DNA from: Planctomycetota bacterium
Lineage (GTDB): Bacteria > Planctomycetota > Phycisphaerae > WQYP01
Length of the DNA stretch: 13,544 bases
Direction of reading: 5' to 3'
Assembly (NCBI GenBank): GCA_023489375.1
Contig: JAMDCX010000123.1
Location: forward strand, 1 to 13,544
Shown: in pieces, positions 6,094 through 13,544 of the stretch
How the letters are laid out: every line of letters starts with the position of its first letter
Position numbering within the stretch: position 1 is the stretch's first letter
Program-made: the position numbers and the translations under genes
The notes under the pieces: model-generated
Told to the model about the DNA's origin: nothing
Seen by the model: the letters and a program-made list of their open reading frames with translations, nothing else
Database searches by the model: none

Positions 6094-6816
6094 ATGGTGC
6101 TTTTTGATTCCCACGGTCACCCGGTTTTTCCCGCATCCGTCTCGTCACAGATGGCGCATGCAGTGGACCCGATTGCCACTTCCGACTCCATGCCGCTGCG
6201 GCCGCGCGTAGCGGAATATCAGCGTTGGCGGCAAATGACCGTAGACGAAATGCTGCTGGAAAACCGTGTGGTGTTTTTGGTGGGAGAAATTGATCACGCC
6301 TCGGCGACAGGTGTGATTATGCGGCTGCTGTACCTGCAATCTCTGCGCAAAGATCAGGATATTAATCTGTACATCAATTCTCCCGGCGGCGCGGTGGATG
6401 ATACTCTGGCTATTTATGACACCATCAAATTCTTGAGCTGTGATGTGGCGACTTTCTGTGTGGGCAAGGCCATGAGCGGTGGCGCGGTGGTGTTGGCCGC
6501 GGGCACCAAAGGCAAACGTTATGCCCTGCCGCACGCCAAAGTGATGATTCACCAGCCGTTCGGTGGTATTTATGGGCAGACGGCGGATATAGCCATTCAA
6601 GCGGAAGAGATTCTTAAAACCAAGGAAACGCTGACGGATCTGCTCTCCAAGCTGACCGGTCAACCGCGTGAAAAAGTGGCGGAAGATCAGGAACGCGACA
6701 AGTATTTTGATGCCCGTGAGGCCAAAGCTTACGGTATCGTTGATGAAGTGCTGGAGGAATCGGATAAGGCTGCCAAGGAAGCCATTGCCAAAGGTCAAAT
6801 GGCGCGACCATCTTAA
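6094..6816 (+). CDS. clpP: ATP-dependent Clp protease proteolytic subunit
   Basis: ClpP forms the two-ring proteolytic chamber that degrades substrates unfolded by ClpA/ClpX-type ATPases in the cytoplasm. The 240-residue protein has a complete Ser-His-Asp triad: Ser128 in GKAMSGGAV, His153 in VMIHQPFGG and Asp202 in QERDKYFD. The Ser-to-His and His-to-Asp spacings (25 and 49) equal those of E. coli. LYINSPGGAVDDTLAIYDTI is the oxyanion-side strand and helix. The sequence around the serine is AMSGGAV rather than the more common AASMGA, suggesting a divergent paralogue. About 50 residues precede the typical MLLENRVVFL start, longer than the E. coli propeptide region. The start is supported by GGAAG 7 bases upstream. 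No clpX is adjacent, so the partner ATPase must be elsewhere. Confidence 0.93.
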   Translation: MVLFDSHGHPVFPASVSSQMAHAVDPIATSDSMPLRPRVAEYQRWRQMTVDEMLLENRVVFLVGEIDHASATGVIMRLLYLQSLRKDQDINLYINSPGGAVDDTLAIYDTIKFLSCDVATFCVGKAMSGGAVVLAAGTKGKRYALPHAKVMIHQPFGGIYGQTADIAIQAEEILKTKETLTDLLSKLTGQPREKVAEDQERDKYFDAREAKAYGIVDEVLEESDKAAKEAIAKGQMARPS

Positions 6817-7056
6817 TTTACAGCCGGGCAAGCGTGGGGCTGTTTGGCACGCCGGAACAGAAACCGGCCGCTGCAGGGCGACTGTGCGCAGCGTAGCTGC
6901 AATCCGCAGTTCTTTTTCGCATGACCGTGAGGCCGTTACTTTCCTCCTGGCTAGGACCGGCGGCAGGCTATGATGACATAAAAGAGCACCAGGTTCATGG
7001 GGGTGCATGATGAATGTGCTGGATTATATCGGCTTCGCATACGGGAAGGAGGGATC

Positions 7057-8223
7057 GTGAAAATCGCAATTTATGCCGCACCATTGGTTACCCGGCAGAT
7101 CACAGGTATTGAACAACAGGCGCGGAACATCTTGGCGCAATGGGTTATGCTGGCTCCGGATGAAGAGTTTTTTCTGCTGTTGGAAGATCACCTGCCTTAT
7201 CAGGACAATTTTGATTCCAGCGTTATAGACGCATTGCCCGCGAACTTTCATATCACCCGCATCCATCCGGAACGGCGTTTTTCTACCATGGAACGTCTGG
7301 AAAGATTATGGGATCGCAAAGTCCCTCGTCCCGGTAGACGTGAACTTTGGGATATTGTGCACAGTTTTTCCGCCTGGCTGCCACGCTGGTCGAGTGTGCC
7401 GATGGTGCATACTATTCATGATCTGTCATGTGAACTTGATCCGCAGGTGCATCGCACGCTGGAGGGAGCCAGACAACGGCAGATTCACCGTCACGCCATC
7501 CAGCGCGCCAGCCGCACCATTGCCGTATCTCAACAAACCCGTGCTGACATCATAGCGTTATATCACGTGCCCCCGGAAAAGGTAAACGTCATACATAATG
7601 GCATTAACCCAACTTTTACCTCTTCGTCCGATGCCGGGATTCAGCAGCAGCTGATCGCGCAATATCATCTGGATCGGCCGTATGTTTTGATGGTTGGATC
7701 GGATATTCCGCGGCGCAATTATCAACGGGTCTGGCTGGCCATGGAACGGGTGCTGCAAACGCACCCGCGGCTTGTTCTGATCATGGCTGGCCGCAACACC
7801 TGGAATCAATCGCCGATATATCAACAAATCAACACCGCAGGCTATGAAAATCGTGTAATATTTATCGAATCGCCCCCGGATCCGGTTTTGGCGCAGCTTT
7901 ACCGTGGTGCGTTGCTGACATGTTGTGGATCCAGCTTTGAGGGTTTTGGATTATCCGTGCTCGAAGCCATGGCGTGCGGGTGCGCTGTGGCTTGCAGTGA
8001 TATGACCTCACTGCGGGAGCTGGCCGGGGATGCGGTGCTCTATTTTGCACATGATGAAGTGCCCTCCATGGTGGAGGCGATTTCCTCGCTGGTTGACGAT
8101 CCGGAGTTTCGCCGGCAGTTACGCCAGCGCGGGCTGCAGCGCAGTATAGAGTTTACGTGGGAACATTCAGCGGCGCAGCTGCTGACGATTCTTCAGGCCA
8201 CCATTGATACAACCCATCATTGA
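7057..8223 (+). CDS. GT4-family (GT-B fold) glycosyltransferase
   Basis: The protein belongs to the retaining GT4 group, which moves a sugar from a nucleotide donor to a lipid-, polysaccharide- or protein-linked acceptor. The GTG start at 7057 has an excellent ribosome site (AAGGAGG just upstream) and begins VKIAIYAAPL, the first strand of the N-terminal Rossmann domain, giving 388 residues. The C-terminal domain has the donor-binding strand PYVLMVGSDIPRRN and the diagnostic EX7E motif, Glu295 and Glu303 in SFEGFGLSVLEAMACG. WDIVHSFSAWLP and MVHTIHDL mark the acceptor side. An upstream ATG at 6997 is poorer. Neither donor nor acceptor can be named. It follows clpP by 240 bp with no visible functional link, and its 3' end converges on fucP. 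Confidence 0.9.
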   Translation: MKIAIYAAPLVTRQITGIEQQARNILAQWVMLAPDEEFFLLLEDHLPYQDNFDSSVIDALPANFHITRIHPERRFSTMERLERLWDRKVPRPGRRELWDIVHSFSAWLPRWSSVPMVHTIHDLSCELDPQVHRTLEGARQRQIHRHAIQRASRTIAVSQQTRADIIALYHVPPEKVNVIHNGINPTFTSSSDAGIQQQLIAQYHLDRPYVLMVGSDIPRRNYQRVWLAMERVLQTHPRLVLIMAGRNTWNQSPIYQQINTAGYENRVIFIESPPDPVLAQLYRGALLTCCGSSFEGFGLSVLEAMACGCAVACSDMTSLRELAGDAVLYFAHDEVPSMVEAISSLVDDPEFRRQLRQRGLQRSIEFTWEHSAAQLLTILQATIDTTHH

Positions 8224-8258
8224 CCATGTTTCCGCATGGCCGCCGGATTGCATATTAT

Positions 8259-8587
8259 GAACCGTTCTCGTGGCCATAACCGTGAAAAATAAACCATGAA
8301 TAATGAATAGTATTTAGTATTTAGCATTTAGGAGAAGAGACGAGGAAAATGCGAGCCGGCGGGTTTAACCCGCCGCGATGTTACGCCGCGACCGCGGGTC
8401 GCGCCCACGATTAGATGTGACGCATGATGAGCAAAGGGCAATGACCAGAAAATCATTGCGACTCCCGTACTTATAAGTGCAGCGCAACGCAACGTCTCAA
8501 TAAGTCCGCCAGGCCGTCTCATTGTTTATTACTCATTGCGGCGCTGCCGCAGGGCGGCAATGTCGGTGTCATGCCGTGAACGGTTAC
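8259..8587 (-). repeat. MITE-like dispersed repeat, copy 2 (about 329 bp, inverted relative to copy 1)
   Basis: One end is GTGAACGGTTAC (8576-8587), the exact complement of the left end of copy 1. The other end, AACCGTTCTCG (8260-8270), is a decayed version of the same terminal repeat. Conserved blocks are 8518-8543 and 8272-8305. Inside is a perfect palindrome, CGGCGGGTTTAACCCGCCG (8357-8375), and a 7-base tandem repeat TAGTATT, TAGTATT, TAGCATT (8308-8328). The nested insertion of copy 1 is absent. Like copy 1, it occupies a convergent intergenic space, here between the glycosyltransferase and fucP genes. No coding region is supported in the 462-bp gap. Confidence 0.72.
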
Positions 8588-8622
8588 AAATCAGCAAACC
8601 CACAAAATAGCAGCGGCTTGTG

Positions 8623-8637
8623 GTGGAAACTTTCCAC
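8623..8637. repeat. 15-bp palindrome near the 3' end of fucP
   Basis: GTGGAAACTTTCCAC is a perfect 7+1+7 palindrome located 49 bases beyond the fucP stop codon and just outside repeat copy 2. A run of A residues follows at 8647-8653. It is too tight to form an RNA hairpin without opening several pairs, so a protein-binding site or a remnant of a repeat is as likely as a terminator. Confidence 0.45.
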
Positions 8638-8685
8638 ACTGGTTGCAAAAAAATGCAGTTTTACCCACGAAGTGCGAAAATTGGA

Positions 8686-10053
8686 CTAACTTATGGCAGC
8701 GGCACTTGCCGCGTTTTCCTCCAGCTCCATGTCCTGACGGAAAAACCTCTGCCAGAAGAATCCGTAGAACATGATAAAGATAAAACACCCCAGCGGCATG
8801 AGAAATCCGACCCGCATGGAATATTGATCCGCCAACCAGCCCATAAACATCGGCATAATGGCACCGCCGACTATGGACATGACAATCCATGAGGCGGCCA
8901 GTTTTGTTTTCTCTCCCAGGCCGCGGATACCCAGAGCAAAAATTGTCGGGTACATAATGGACATGAAGAAATAACTAAGCATTAAAGCGATAATGGAAAT
9001 CCAGCCCAGATTTAGATATACCAGCAACATCATCACTACGTTAATCAACGCATAAAAGCCCAGAGTAAGGTGGGCTTTAGAAAACCGCAGAATAGCGCTG
9101 CCGGAAATCCGTCCTGCCAGAAAGCAGCCAAAAGCCACGGATAACATCATTCCCGCTCCGTACTCGGTAATGTGCCACTGCCTGGCGTGGAAAAACTTCA
9201 TCGTGGCCGGCAGTCGCGATGCCAGCCAGAGCGGCAACGCGGGCGAGTATCGGTCATCTTTGACATAATTGATGAAGAAGCTGAATATCCCCGTTTGCCC
9301 GGCCACATAAAAGAATTGCGCTGCCACCGCCAATATAAAATGTTTTTCCTTCATCAGAGAACGGGTGTGCTGTCTTTTCTGTGTTGGCAAGTGCTCTTCC
9401 GAGGGCGCATGAATATCGGGAACCGGCGCCATAAGAAATGCTGCAATCAGGATAGCCACCAGACCAGCCAAGATCAGATACGGCAAATAGATGGCGCTAT
9501 TGCTGGTATCGGCAACCGAGGTTTTGGACATAATAAAGTAACTGATGACGATGGGGCCAAGCATCCAGCCGATTGCGTTGCAGCTTTGGGCCAGATTGAT
9601 TCGCGAAACCGCCGATTCCACCGGCCCCAGTACAGTGGTGTATGGATTAGCCACGGTTTCCAGAAAAGTCATCCCGGCACCCACCACAAACAAAGCACAT
9701 AAAAATGCGGAGAACATGATTACTTCCGACGCCTGAATCCGAACGGCCGGGATAAACAAAAGAGAACCCACCAGTGCCAGAATCAAGCCGGCGAGAATGC
9801 CGCCGCGATATCCGAGTTTTCGTGCCACCCAGCCGCCCGGCAGCGCTACAAGAAAATAGGCCCCATACCAGGAGCCCTGCACCAGCGCGGATTGGGCTTT
9901 GGTCACATGCAACGAATCCTGAAAGTGCTTGTTGAGCACATCAATCATTCCGCTGAACAGCCCCCACAGGAGAAAAAGACTCGTTACCAGCGCAAACGTA
10001 AGCCCGTAGTTAGTCCCATCCGCCGTGCGGAACATGTTAGTTAATTTTTTCAT
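8686..10053 (-). CDS. fucP: L-fucose:proton symporter, FucP-type MFS permease
   Basis: This inner-membrane major facilitator protein takes up L-fucose with a proton. The start at 10053 has AAAGG 8 bases upstream and gives 455 residues beginning MKKLTNMFRT, with about twelve hydrophobic segments as the family requires. Asp38 in LFSGMIDVLNKHF and Glu132 in MTFLETVANPYTTVLGP correspond to the proton/substrate residues Asp46 and Glu135 of E. coli FucP. SRINLAQSCNAIG is also diagnostic. The central loop (about residues 230-250) is hydrophilic. The next gene upstream on the strand is the GH29 remnant, then fucI, consistent with a fucose operon. Related members transport glucose/galactose, but the fucI linkage favours fucose. 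The 3' end carries a short Ala-rich tail. Confidence 0.92.
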   Translation of the reverse strand: MKKLTNMFRTADGTNYGLTFALVTSLFLLWGLFSGMIDVLNKHFQDSLHVTKAQSALVQGSWYGAYFLVALPGGWVARKLGYRGGILAGLILALVGSLLFIPAVRIQASEVIMFSAFLCALFVVGAGMTFLETVANPYTTVLGPVESAVSRINLAQSCNAIGWMLGPIVISYFIMSKTSVADTSNSAIYLPYLILAGLVAILIAAFLMAPVPDIHAPSEEHLPTQKRQHTRSLMKEKHFILAVAAQFFYVAGQTGIFSFFINYVKDDRYSPALPLWLASRLPATMKFFHARQWHITEYGAGMMLSVAFGCFLAGRISGSAILRFSKAHLTLGFYALINVVMMLLVYLNLGWISIIALMLSYFFMSIMYPTIFALGIRGLGEKTKLAASWIVMSIVGGAIMPMFMGWLADQYSMRVGFLMPLGCFIFIMFYGFFWQRFFRQDMELEENAASAAAIS

Positions 10054-10092
10054 CTTAAAGCCTTTTGATCTGATTTCTTGCCATGCCGCCAA

Positions 10093-10344
10093 TTAGCAGC
10101 CCTGAAATGCTTTTGGTTGCACCGCGCCATGAATTTCCAATACAACCACGCTGGCCATCGGGTCCGGTATCGCATACAGCCCGCAGTGGATGAACATGCC
10201 GAAACGAGCTTTTTTCCGCCACCCCATGTCTGCGGTATGTTTTTTTTCAACCGGACCGGCGGCCATAGCGCGGTCTTGGATAACTGGACCCCAAACCGCA
10301 GCGGCTACGAGAATTAAACCTGCGGCAAGTTTGTTAAATCGCAT
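10093..10344 (-). pseudogene. Internally deleted GH29 alpha-L-fucosidase: signal peptide and N-terminus fused in frame to the C-terminal tail
   Basis: The 83-codon frame starts at the ATG at 10344 with a strong AAGGA site 5 bases upstream. Residues 1-29 are a signal peptide (basic start, hydrophobic LAAGLILVAAAVWG, cut near AMA-AG). Residues 41-60, GWRKKARFGMFIHCGLYAIP, are the hallmark first strand of GH29 fucosidases, where F-I-H-W-G is usual; the Trp is replaced by Cys. Residues 61-78, DPMASVVVLEIHGAVQPK, resemble the very end of GH29 catalytic proteins (PDP-hydrophobic-VVVLE). Everything between, several hundred residues including the nucleophile Asp and acid/base, is missing. An intact gene should be about 430-480 codons. 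It lies between fucI and fucP, where a working fucosidase would make sense. The C-terminal match is from memory of the family. Confidence 0.75.
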
Positions 10345-10398
10345 AATTATCCTTTTTTCAAAATAACGCATTTGTGGCGATCCATACGCCAATCAATA

Positions 10399-12213
10399 TC
10401 ATCCATACAATGGACCAAAATTTCGGCACGCGGCAAAATCGCCGGCCTGCGACTCCCCAGTACCAAATGCTGCCCAGGCACCGGGACGGAAAATCCGTTC
10501 CTCCGGCACATTGTGCATATACACGGGTATTCGCAGCATCGCGGCCAATGTAATAAGTTCGTGACCAATATGGCCGTAACTGAACGCACAGTGATTGGCC
10601 CCCCAGTTGTTCATCACGCCATATACATCCCGAAACGCGCCATGCCCAGTGCAACGCGGAACAAACCATGTTGTCGGCCAAGTCGGGTTAGTACGCTGCT
10701 CCAATTTGTCGTGAACGGCAGGTGGTAAATCTACGGTCATTCCCTCGGCTATTTGTAGCGCCGGTCCCAACCCCTTGATAAGATTCAGCCGGGCCGCCGT
10801 CACCGGCATGCCCCCACGAGTTCGGAACCGCACAGAAAAACCGCCGCCACGGAAATATTCATAAATAGCGGGGCACCATTCGGTCGCCCTCAGACAGGCT
10901 GCAGCTTCGCGCGGTTGGATTTGCCACCATGGCTTCATAGCCGCCTGTCCGTTGAGCATCTGGCATCCGGTGCCATCCAGTGCCGCCGAGCCGCTGTTAA
11001 TCAGATGCAATACTCCACCCTGCGCGTCTCCCTGCAGTTGGTGCCCGGTGGCTCGTTGCACGGCCTGCGGACTCCAATACGTGCGAACATCGGCAAATAT
11101 CTGGGCCGATCCGGTAAGCAGATGGCCGAAAAGCATGGTCGCACCATTAAGTGCGTCATTTTCCGTGGCCACAATAAAAGGCTGACGGATGCCGCTCCAA
11201 TCGAATGAAGAATTAAGAATGGTTTCCAGATAATCCCCATTGGGATAATGATCTGTCCATTGACGCTGCCCCTGGAAACCCGCGGCAATGGCGTTGTGAC
11301 CCAACGCTTCTTCACCATACCCCAGTGCAGCCAGCCGCGGATTACCGATCATCAGGTCTCGCACAATCATGGCCATCTTCACACAATGTTCCCACTGCTT
11401 ATCTTTCAAGGCTCGATGGCGGCGGTGTGATGCGGAATTCGCATCCAGCCCCTCCCGGCAGTTGGCTTTTGTCCATTTTAAGGCTTGAGTGAATTCCCTG
11501 GGATCATAAATTTTACGGTCAATCCGCCGGGCCAATTCGGTCATATCAACATTCATAACGCGCATACCGAGATACGCTTCAAAAAAAGCGGCATCCACCG
11601 CTGATCCGGCAATGCCCATCGATACTCCGCCAATGGAGCAATAAGATCGTCCACGCATCGCCGCCACCGCCAGACCGGCACGGGCAAATTGCAGCAGTTT
11701 CTCCTGAACATCCTCTGGAATGGACGTATCGTCCGCATCCTGAACATCGCGGCCATAAATATTAAAGATGGGAAGGCCTTTCTGACTGTGGGCCGCTCCC
11801 ACCGCCGCCAGATACACGGCACCGGGCCTCTCGGTGCCATTAAAGCCCCACACCGCTTTGGGCAGCAAGGGATTCATATCCATGGTTTCCGACCCGTAGC
11901 ACCAGCAGGGACTGACGGTAATGGACACCCCGACACCCTCCGAGGCGAATTTTTGCGCACACAACGCCGCCTCCGCTAAGCCACCAATGGTACCGTCCGC
12001 CAGAACGCATTGAACTTTGGTACCATCGGCATGGCGTAGTTGTGTAGTCAACAGCCGTGCAACACCGCGGGCCATGTCCATGGTTTGCTTTTCCAGTGCT
12101 TCACGCACTCCATCACGTCGGCCATCAATGGCCGGCCGAATACCGATTTTAGGATTGGCTCCCACCAGTCGATTTCGTGGTTGATTAATTATAATGTTTG
12201 CTATATCAGCCAT
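10399..12213 (-). CDS. fucI: L-fucose isomerase
   Basis: This 604-residue cytoplasmic enzyme converts L-fucose to L-fuculose using a divalent metal ion, usually manganese. It is collinear with the 591-residue E. coli FucI. The metal and catalytic residues are Glu351 in IVATENDALNG, Asp375 in QIFADVRTYWSP and His541 in WGANHCAF, spaced as in E. coli Glu337, Asp361 and His528. FRPGAWAAFG and the end CRNFGPLYG are typical. The ATG at 12213 is preceded by GGAAGGATAATACC, a good ribosome site. It is 54 bp upstream of the GH29 remnant and downstream of GH92. D-arabinose is a common side substrate of the family. The product needs a kinase and aldolase that are not in this window. Confidence 0.96.
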   Translation of the reverse strand: MADIANIIINQPRNRLVGANPKIGIRPAIDGRRDGVREALEKQTMDMARGVARLLTTQLRHADGTKVQCVLADGTIGGLAEAALCAQKFASEGVGVSITVSPCWCYGSETMDMNPLLPKAVWGFNGTERPGAVYLAAVGAAHSQKGLPIFNIYGRDVQDADDTSIPEDVQEKLLQFARAGLAVAAMRGRSYCSIGGVSMGIAGSAVDAAFFEAYLGMRVMNVDMTELARRIDRKIYDPREFTQALKWTKANCREGLDANSASHRRHRALKDKQWEHCVKMAMIVRDLMIGNPRLAALGYGEEALGHNAIAAGFQGQRQWTDHYPNGDYLETILNSSFDWSGIRQPFIVATENDALNGATMLFGHLLTGSAQIFADVRTYWSPQAVQRATGHQLQGDAQGGVLHLINSGSAALDGTGCQMLNGQAAMKPWWQIQPREAAACLRATEWCPAIYEYFRGGGFSVRFRTRGGMPVTAARLNLIKGLGPALQIAEGMTVDLPPAVHDKLEQRTNPTWPTTWFVPRCTGHGAFRDVYGVMNNWGANHCAFSYGHIGHELITLAAMLRIPVYMHNVPEERIFRPGAWAAFGTGESQAGDFAACRNFGPLYG

Positions 12214-12689
12214 GGTATTATCCTTCCCGTATCAGGTCCTTTGCAAAAAACTCTTCCCTCATAAATTTGATTATCCTCCGCGAATGCCATTCGTTCGACA
12301 ACCATATCGAACTCCCACCGGCTTTAATCTGAATAAGTGGAATTCACCGTGGTAATCCAATGCGGTTCTCCATATTGCGTCAGACACCCCATCATAAAAA
12401 ACTTCAATACCGTAATAACCCCAACCACAGCAGAATGAGTCGGGCGCGGCCATAAATGTTGGTAATAGCCCCACAGCTGCCACCAGATTACATATTCGCG
12501 AAGTAGCCTGGGATCGCGGGTGTCTCGCCCGCCATGGCCCCACAAGGAACCGTTGGTATAGCATTGCCAATGTATTCTCTGGAGACAGGCTCCGATTTGA
12601 AGGCCACAATTTATGGCCGTACCCGAACAAGTTCTGCGAACCAGGGTTGGCCTGAAAGAATCGGAGATTCATATATTGATCCTGATATA
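12214..12689 (-). other. GH92-fucI gap, possibly a decayed coding sequence
   Basis: The 476 bases between the GH92 stop and fucI contain a 133-codon frame (12271-12672) with a fair AGGA site 7 bases before its ATG. I do not recognise it as a whole. Its last third (GIEVFYDG, then WRTALDYHGEFHLFRLKPVGVRY) faintly recalls the final strands of an F5/8 type C (discoidin) sugar-binding domain. A second frame on the same strand (12324-12545) has a protein-like Trp/Tyr-rich run, REYVIWWQLWGYYQHLW. Frame switching of this kind suggests a frameshifted remnant rather than an intact gene. The 3' end also holds the fucI leader; I see no clear promoter. Confidence 0.3.
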
Positions 12690-13544
12690 CTACGGCTTAC
12701 TTAATGAAGGCGGAGCATCAGTCGCCGCCGCTCCCCAATTTCTATTGGGCGTTTTACCCAGCGTGAATGAGAGCCTGCCTCCACTGGTAATATTTCCGAA
12801 TTTGATCCAATCAGCTTTCTGGGCGTGCCCATCGAGTTTTATACTTTGAATACAGGGGGTGGTTGCGGGTGCGGATGTTGTGGCGATAACAAAGCGGCCG
12901 CCGGTATATGGCGCTGTGAGATGGATGATGATTCTGGAGAATACTGGACTGCAAAGTTCGTAGGCTCTGCTGGCGGGGGCCACAGCGTATAATCCCATCA
13001 TGCTTAATACTGCCCATGATGACATTTCGCCACAATCGTCATTACCGGGGATGCCATCGGGGGAAAGCGTGTAGTATTGCTGCAGAAGCTTACGGACAAT
13101 CGACTGCGTTTTCCATGGCTCGCCGGAAAAATTGAACTCAAATGGGACCTCCAGATCTGTTTCATTGTATGGGTTGTAGCATCCCGGCGCCCCAGCCTCT
13201 GCCGGCAGGTTTCCAACCATCGTATTCGACTGGCCCCGCGGGGCGGTCGTTGGGCTTGTTTGGCCACGGAAAAAGGCGCTGAGGCGGCGATTAAATCGCT
13301 CCCGCCCGATCGCATGTACCAGCCATGATAAATCATACGGCGCTAACCATTGATATTGCAGTGCTGAACCTTCCACAAACCCGTGGCCTTGTAGAAGCGA
13401 GAACGGCGACCTCCAACCGCCACTGGATAGCCGCGGTCGGAAAAATCGGTCCACCGGATCAAATACATGGCGATAATAAAGTGCCCGCTTGAGAAGTATC
13501 TTAGCATCATCTGTTTTGCCTAATGCCTTGGCCAGATAATATAG
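12690..13544 (-). CDS. GH92 alpha-mannosidase, C-terminal part (5' end outside window)
   Basis: The frame is open to the right edge and begins, as seen here, LYYLAKALGKTDDAKILLKRA, so it continues beyond the window; only the last 284 codons are present. GH92 enzymes are calcium-dependent exo-alpha-mannosidases, mostly 1,2-specific, acting on N-glycans or mannans outside the cytoplasm. Recognisable segments are FRPR, GFVEGSALQYQWLAPYDL (with a conserved acidic residue proposed as the acid), NETDLEVPFEFNFSGEPWKTQ, the GIPGNDDCGEMSSW motif holding the catalytic Asp residues, and the C-terminal beta-sandwich ending with GGRLSFTLG and PNRNWG. The length after the NDD motif is normal, so the 3' end is intact. 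It leads the fuc cluster, implying that the substrate carries both mannose and fucose. Confidence 0.92.
   Translation of the reverse strand, partial: LYYLAKALGKTDDAKILLKRALYYRHVFDPVDRFFRPRLSSGGWRSPFSLLQGHGFVEGSALQYQWLAPYDLSWLVHAIGRERFNRRLSAFFRGQTSPTTAPRGQSNTMVGNLPAEAGAPGCYNPYNETDLEVPFEFNFSGEPWKTQSIVRKLLQQYYTLSPDGIPGNDDCGEMSSWAVLSMMGLYAVAPASRAYELCSPVFSRIIIHLTAPYTGGRFVIATTSAPATTPCIQSIKLDGHAQKADWIKFGNITSGGRLSFTLGKTPNRNWGAAATDAPPSLSKP

Noticed and set aside
5719..6120. 133-codon minus-strand open frame upstream of manA
   Set aside because: No ribosome site, the start lies inside clpP, no recognisable domain, and composition rich in Arg, Ser and Pro typical of a chance frame.
6145..7008. 287-codon minus-strand open frame
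   Set aside because: It lies wholly across clpP in antisense, and the clpP frame has a full catalytic triad; the antisense frame shows no motif.
6997..7056. Longer glycosyltransferase start at 6997
   Set aside because: The added 20 residues are not part of the Rossmann fold, and the GTG at 7057 has a near-perfect ribosome site.
9172..9702. 176-codon plus-strand frame
   Set aside because: It is antisense to fucP, whose membrane segments and key residues are clear; the antisense product looks like a shadow of the hydrophobic codons.

Overview
The window reads as a chromosomal segment of a free-living, sugar-using bacterium of moderate G+C. I favour a member of the PVC group (Verrucomicrobiota, Lentisphaerota, Kiritimatiellota or Planctomycetota). 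The reasons are a fucose/mannose glycan cluster (GH92, GH29, FucI, FucP), a stand-alone ClpP with an N-terminal extension, and MITE-like repeats in the intergenic spaces. This is inference from gene content only; no rRNA or other marker is present.

Layout, left to right. Bases 1-174 are the 3' end of a group II intron on the + strand: the last 29 codons of the intron-encoded reverse transcriptase/maturase, then RNA domains V and VI. A GNAT acetyltransferase (208-738, -) follows. Next is a DNA-damage pair on the + strand: an SRAP/HMCES (YedK-like) abasic-site protein (1021-1644), apparently leaderless, and a DinB-type Y-family polymerase (1735-2943) with its own promoter-like sequence. A long convergent gap (2944-3498) holds repeat copy 1. 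Then come two minus-strand genes, manA (4528-5577) and an RluB-type pseudouridine synthase (3499-4434). clpP (6094-6816) and a GT4 glycosyltransferase (7057-8223) run on the + strand. A second convergent gap (8224-8685) holds repeat copy 2, inverted relative to copy 1.

The right third is a minus-strand cluster for fucose- and mannose-containing glycans. In transcription order it is a GH92 alpha-mannosidase (5' part outside the window), a possibly decayed stretch, L-fucose isomerase fucI, an 83-codon internally deleted GH29 alpha-L-fucosidase remnant, and the fucose permease fucP. The expected logic is release of mannose and fucose from glycans, uptake of fucose by proton symport, and isomerisation to fuculose. 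No fuculokinase or aldolase is in the window, and the local fucosidase is dead. manA elsewhere in the window could feed mannose 6-phosphate into fructose 6-phosphate.

The points most worth a second look are the GH29 N-terminus/C-terminus fusion, the pair of MITE-like repeats (one carrying a second element nested between 11-bp direct repeats), the group II intron end, and the inverted repeat over the SRAP promoter. I did not find a clearly new defence or biosynthetic system here.
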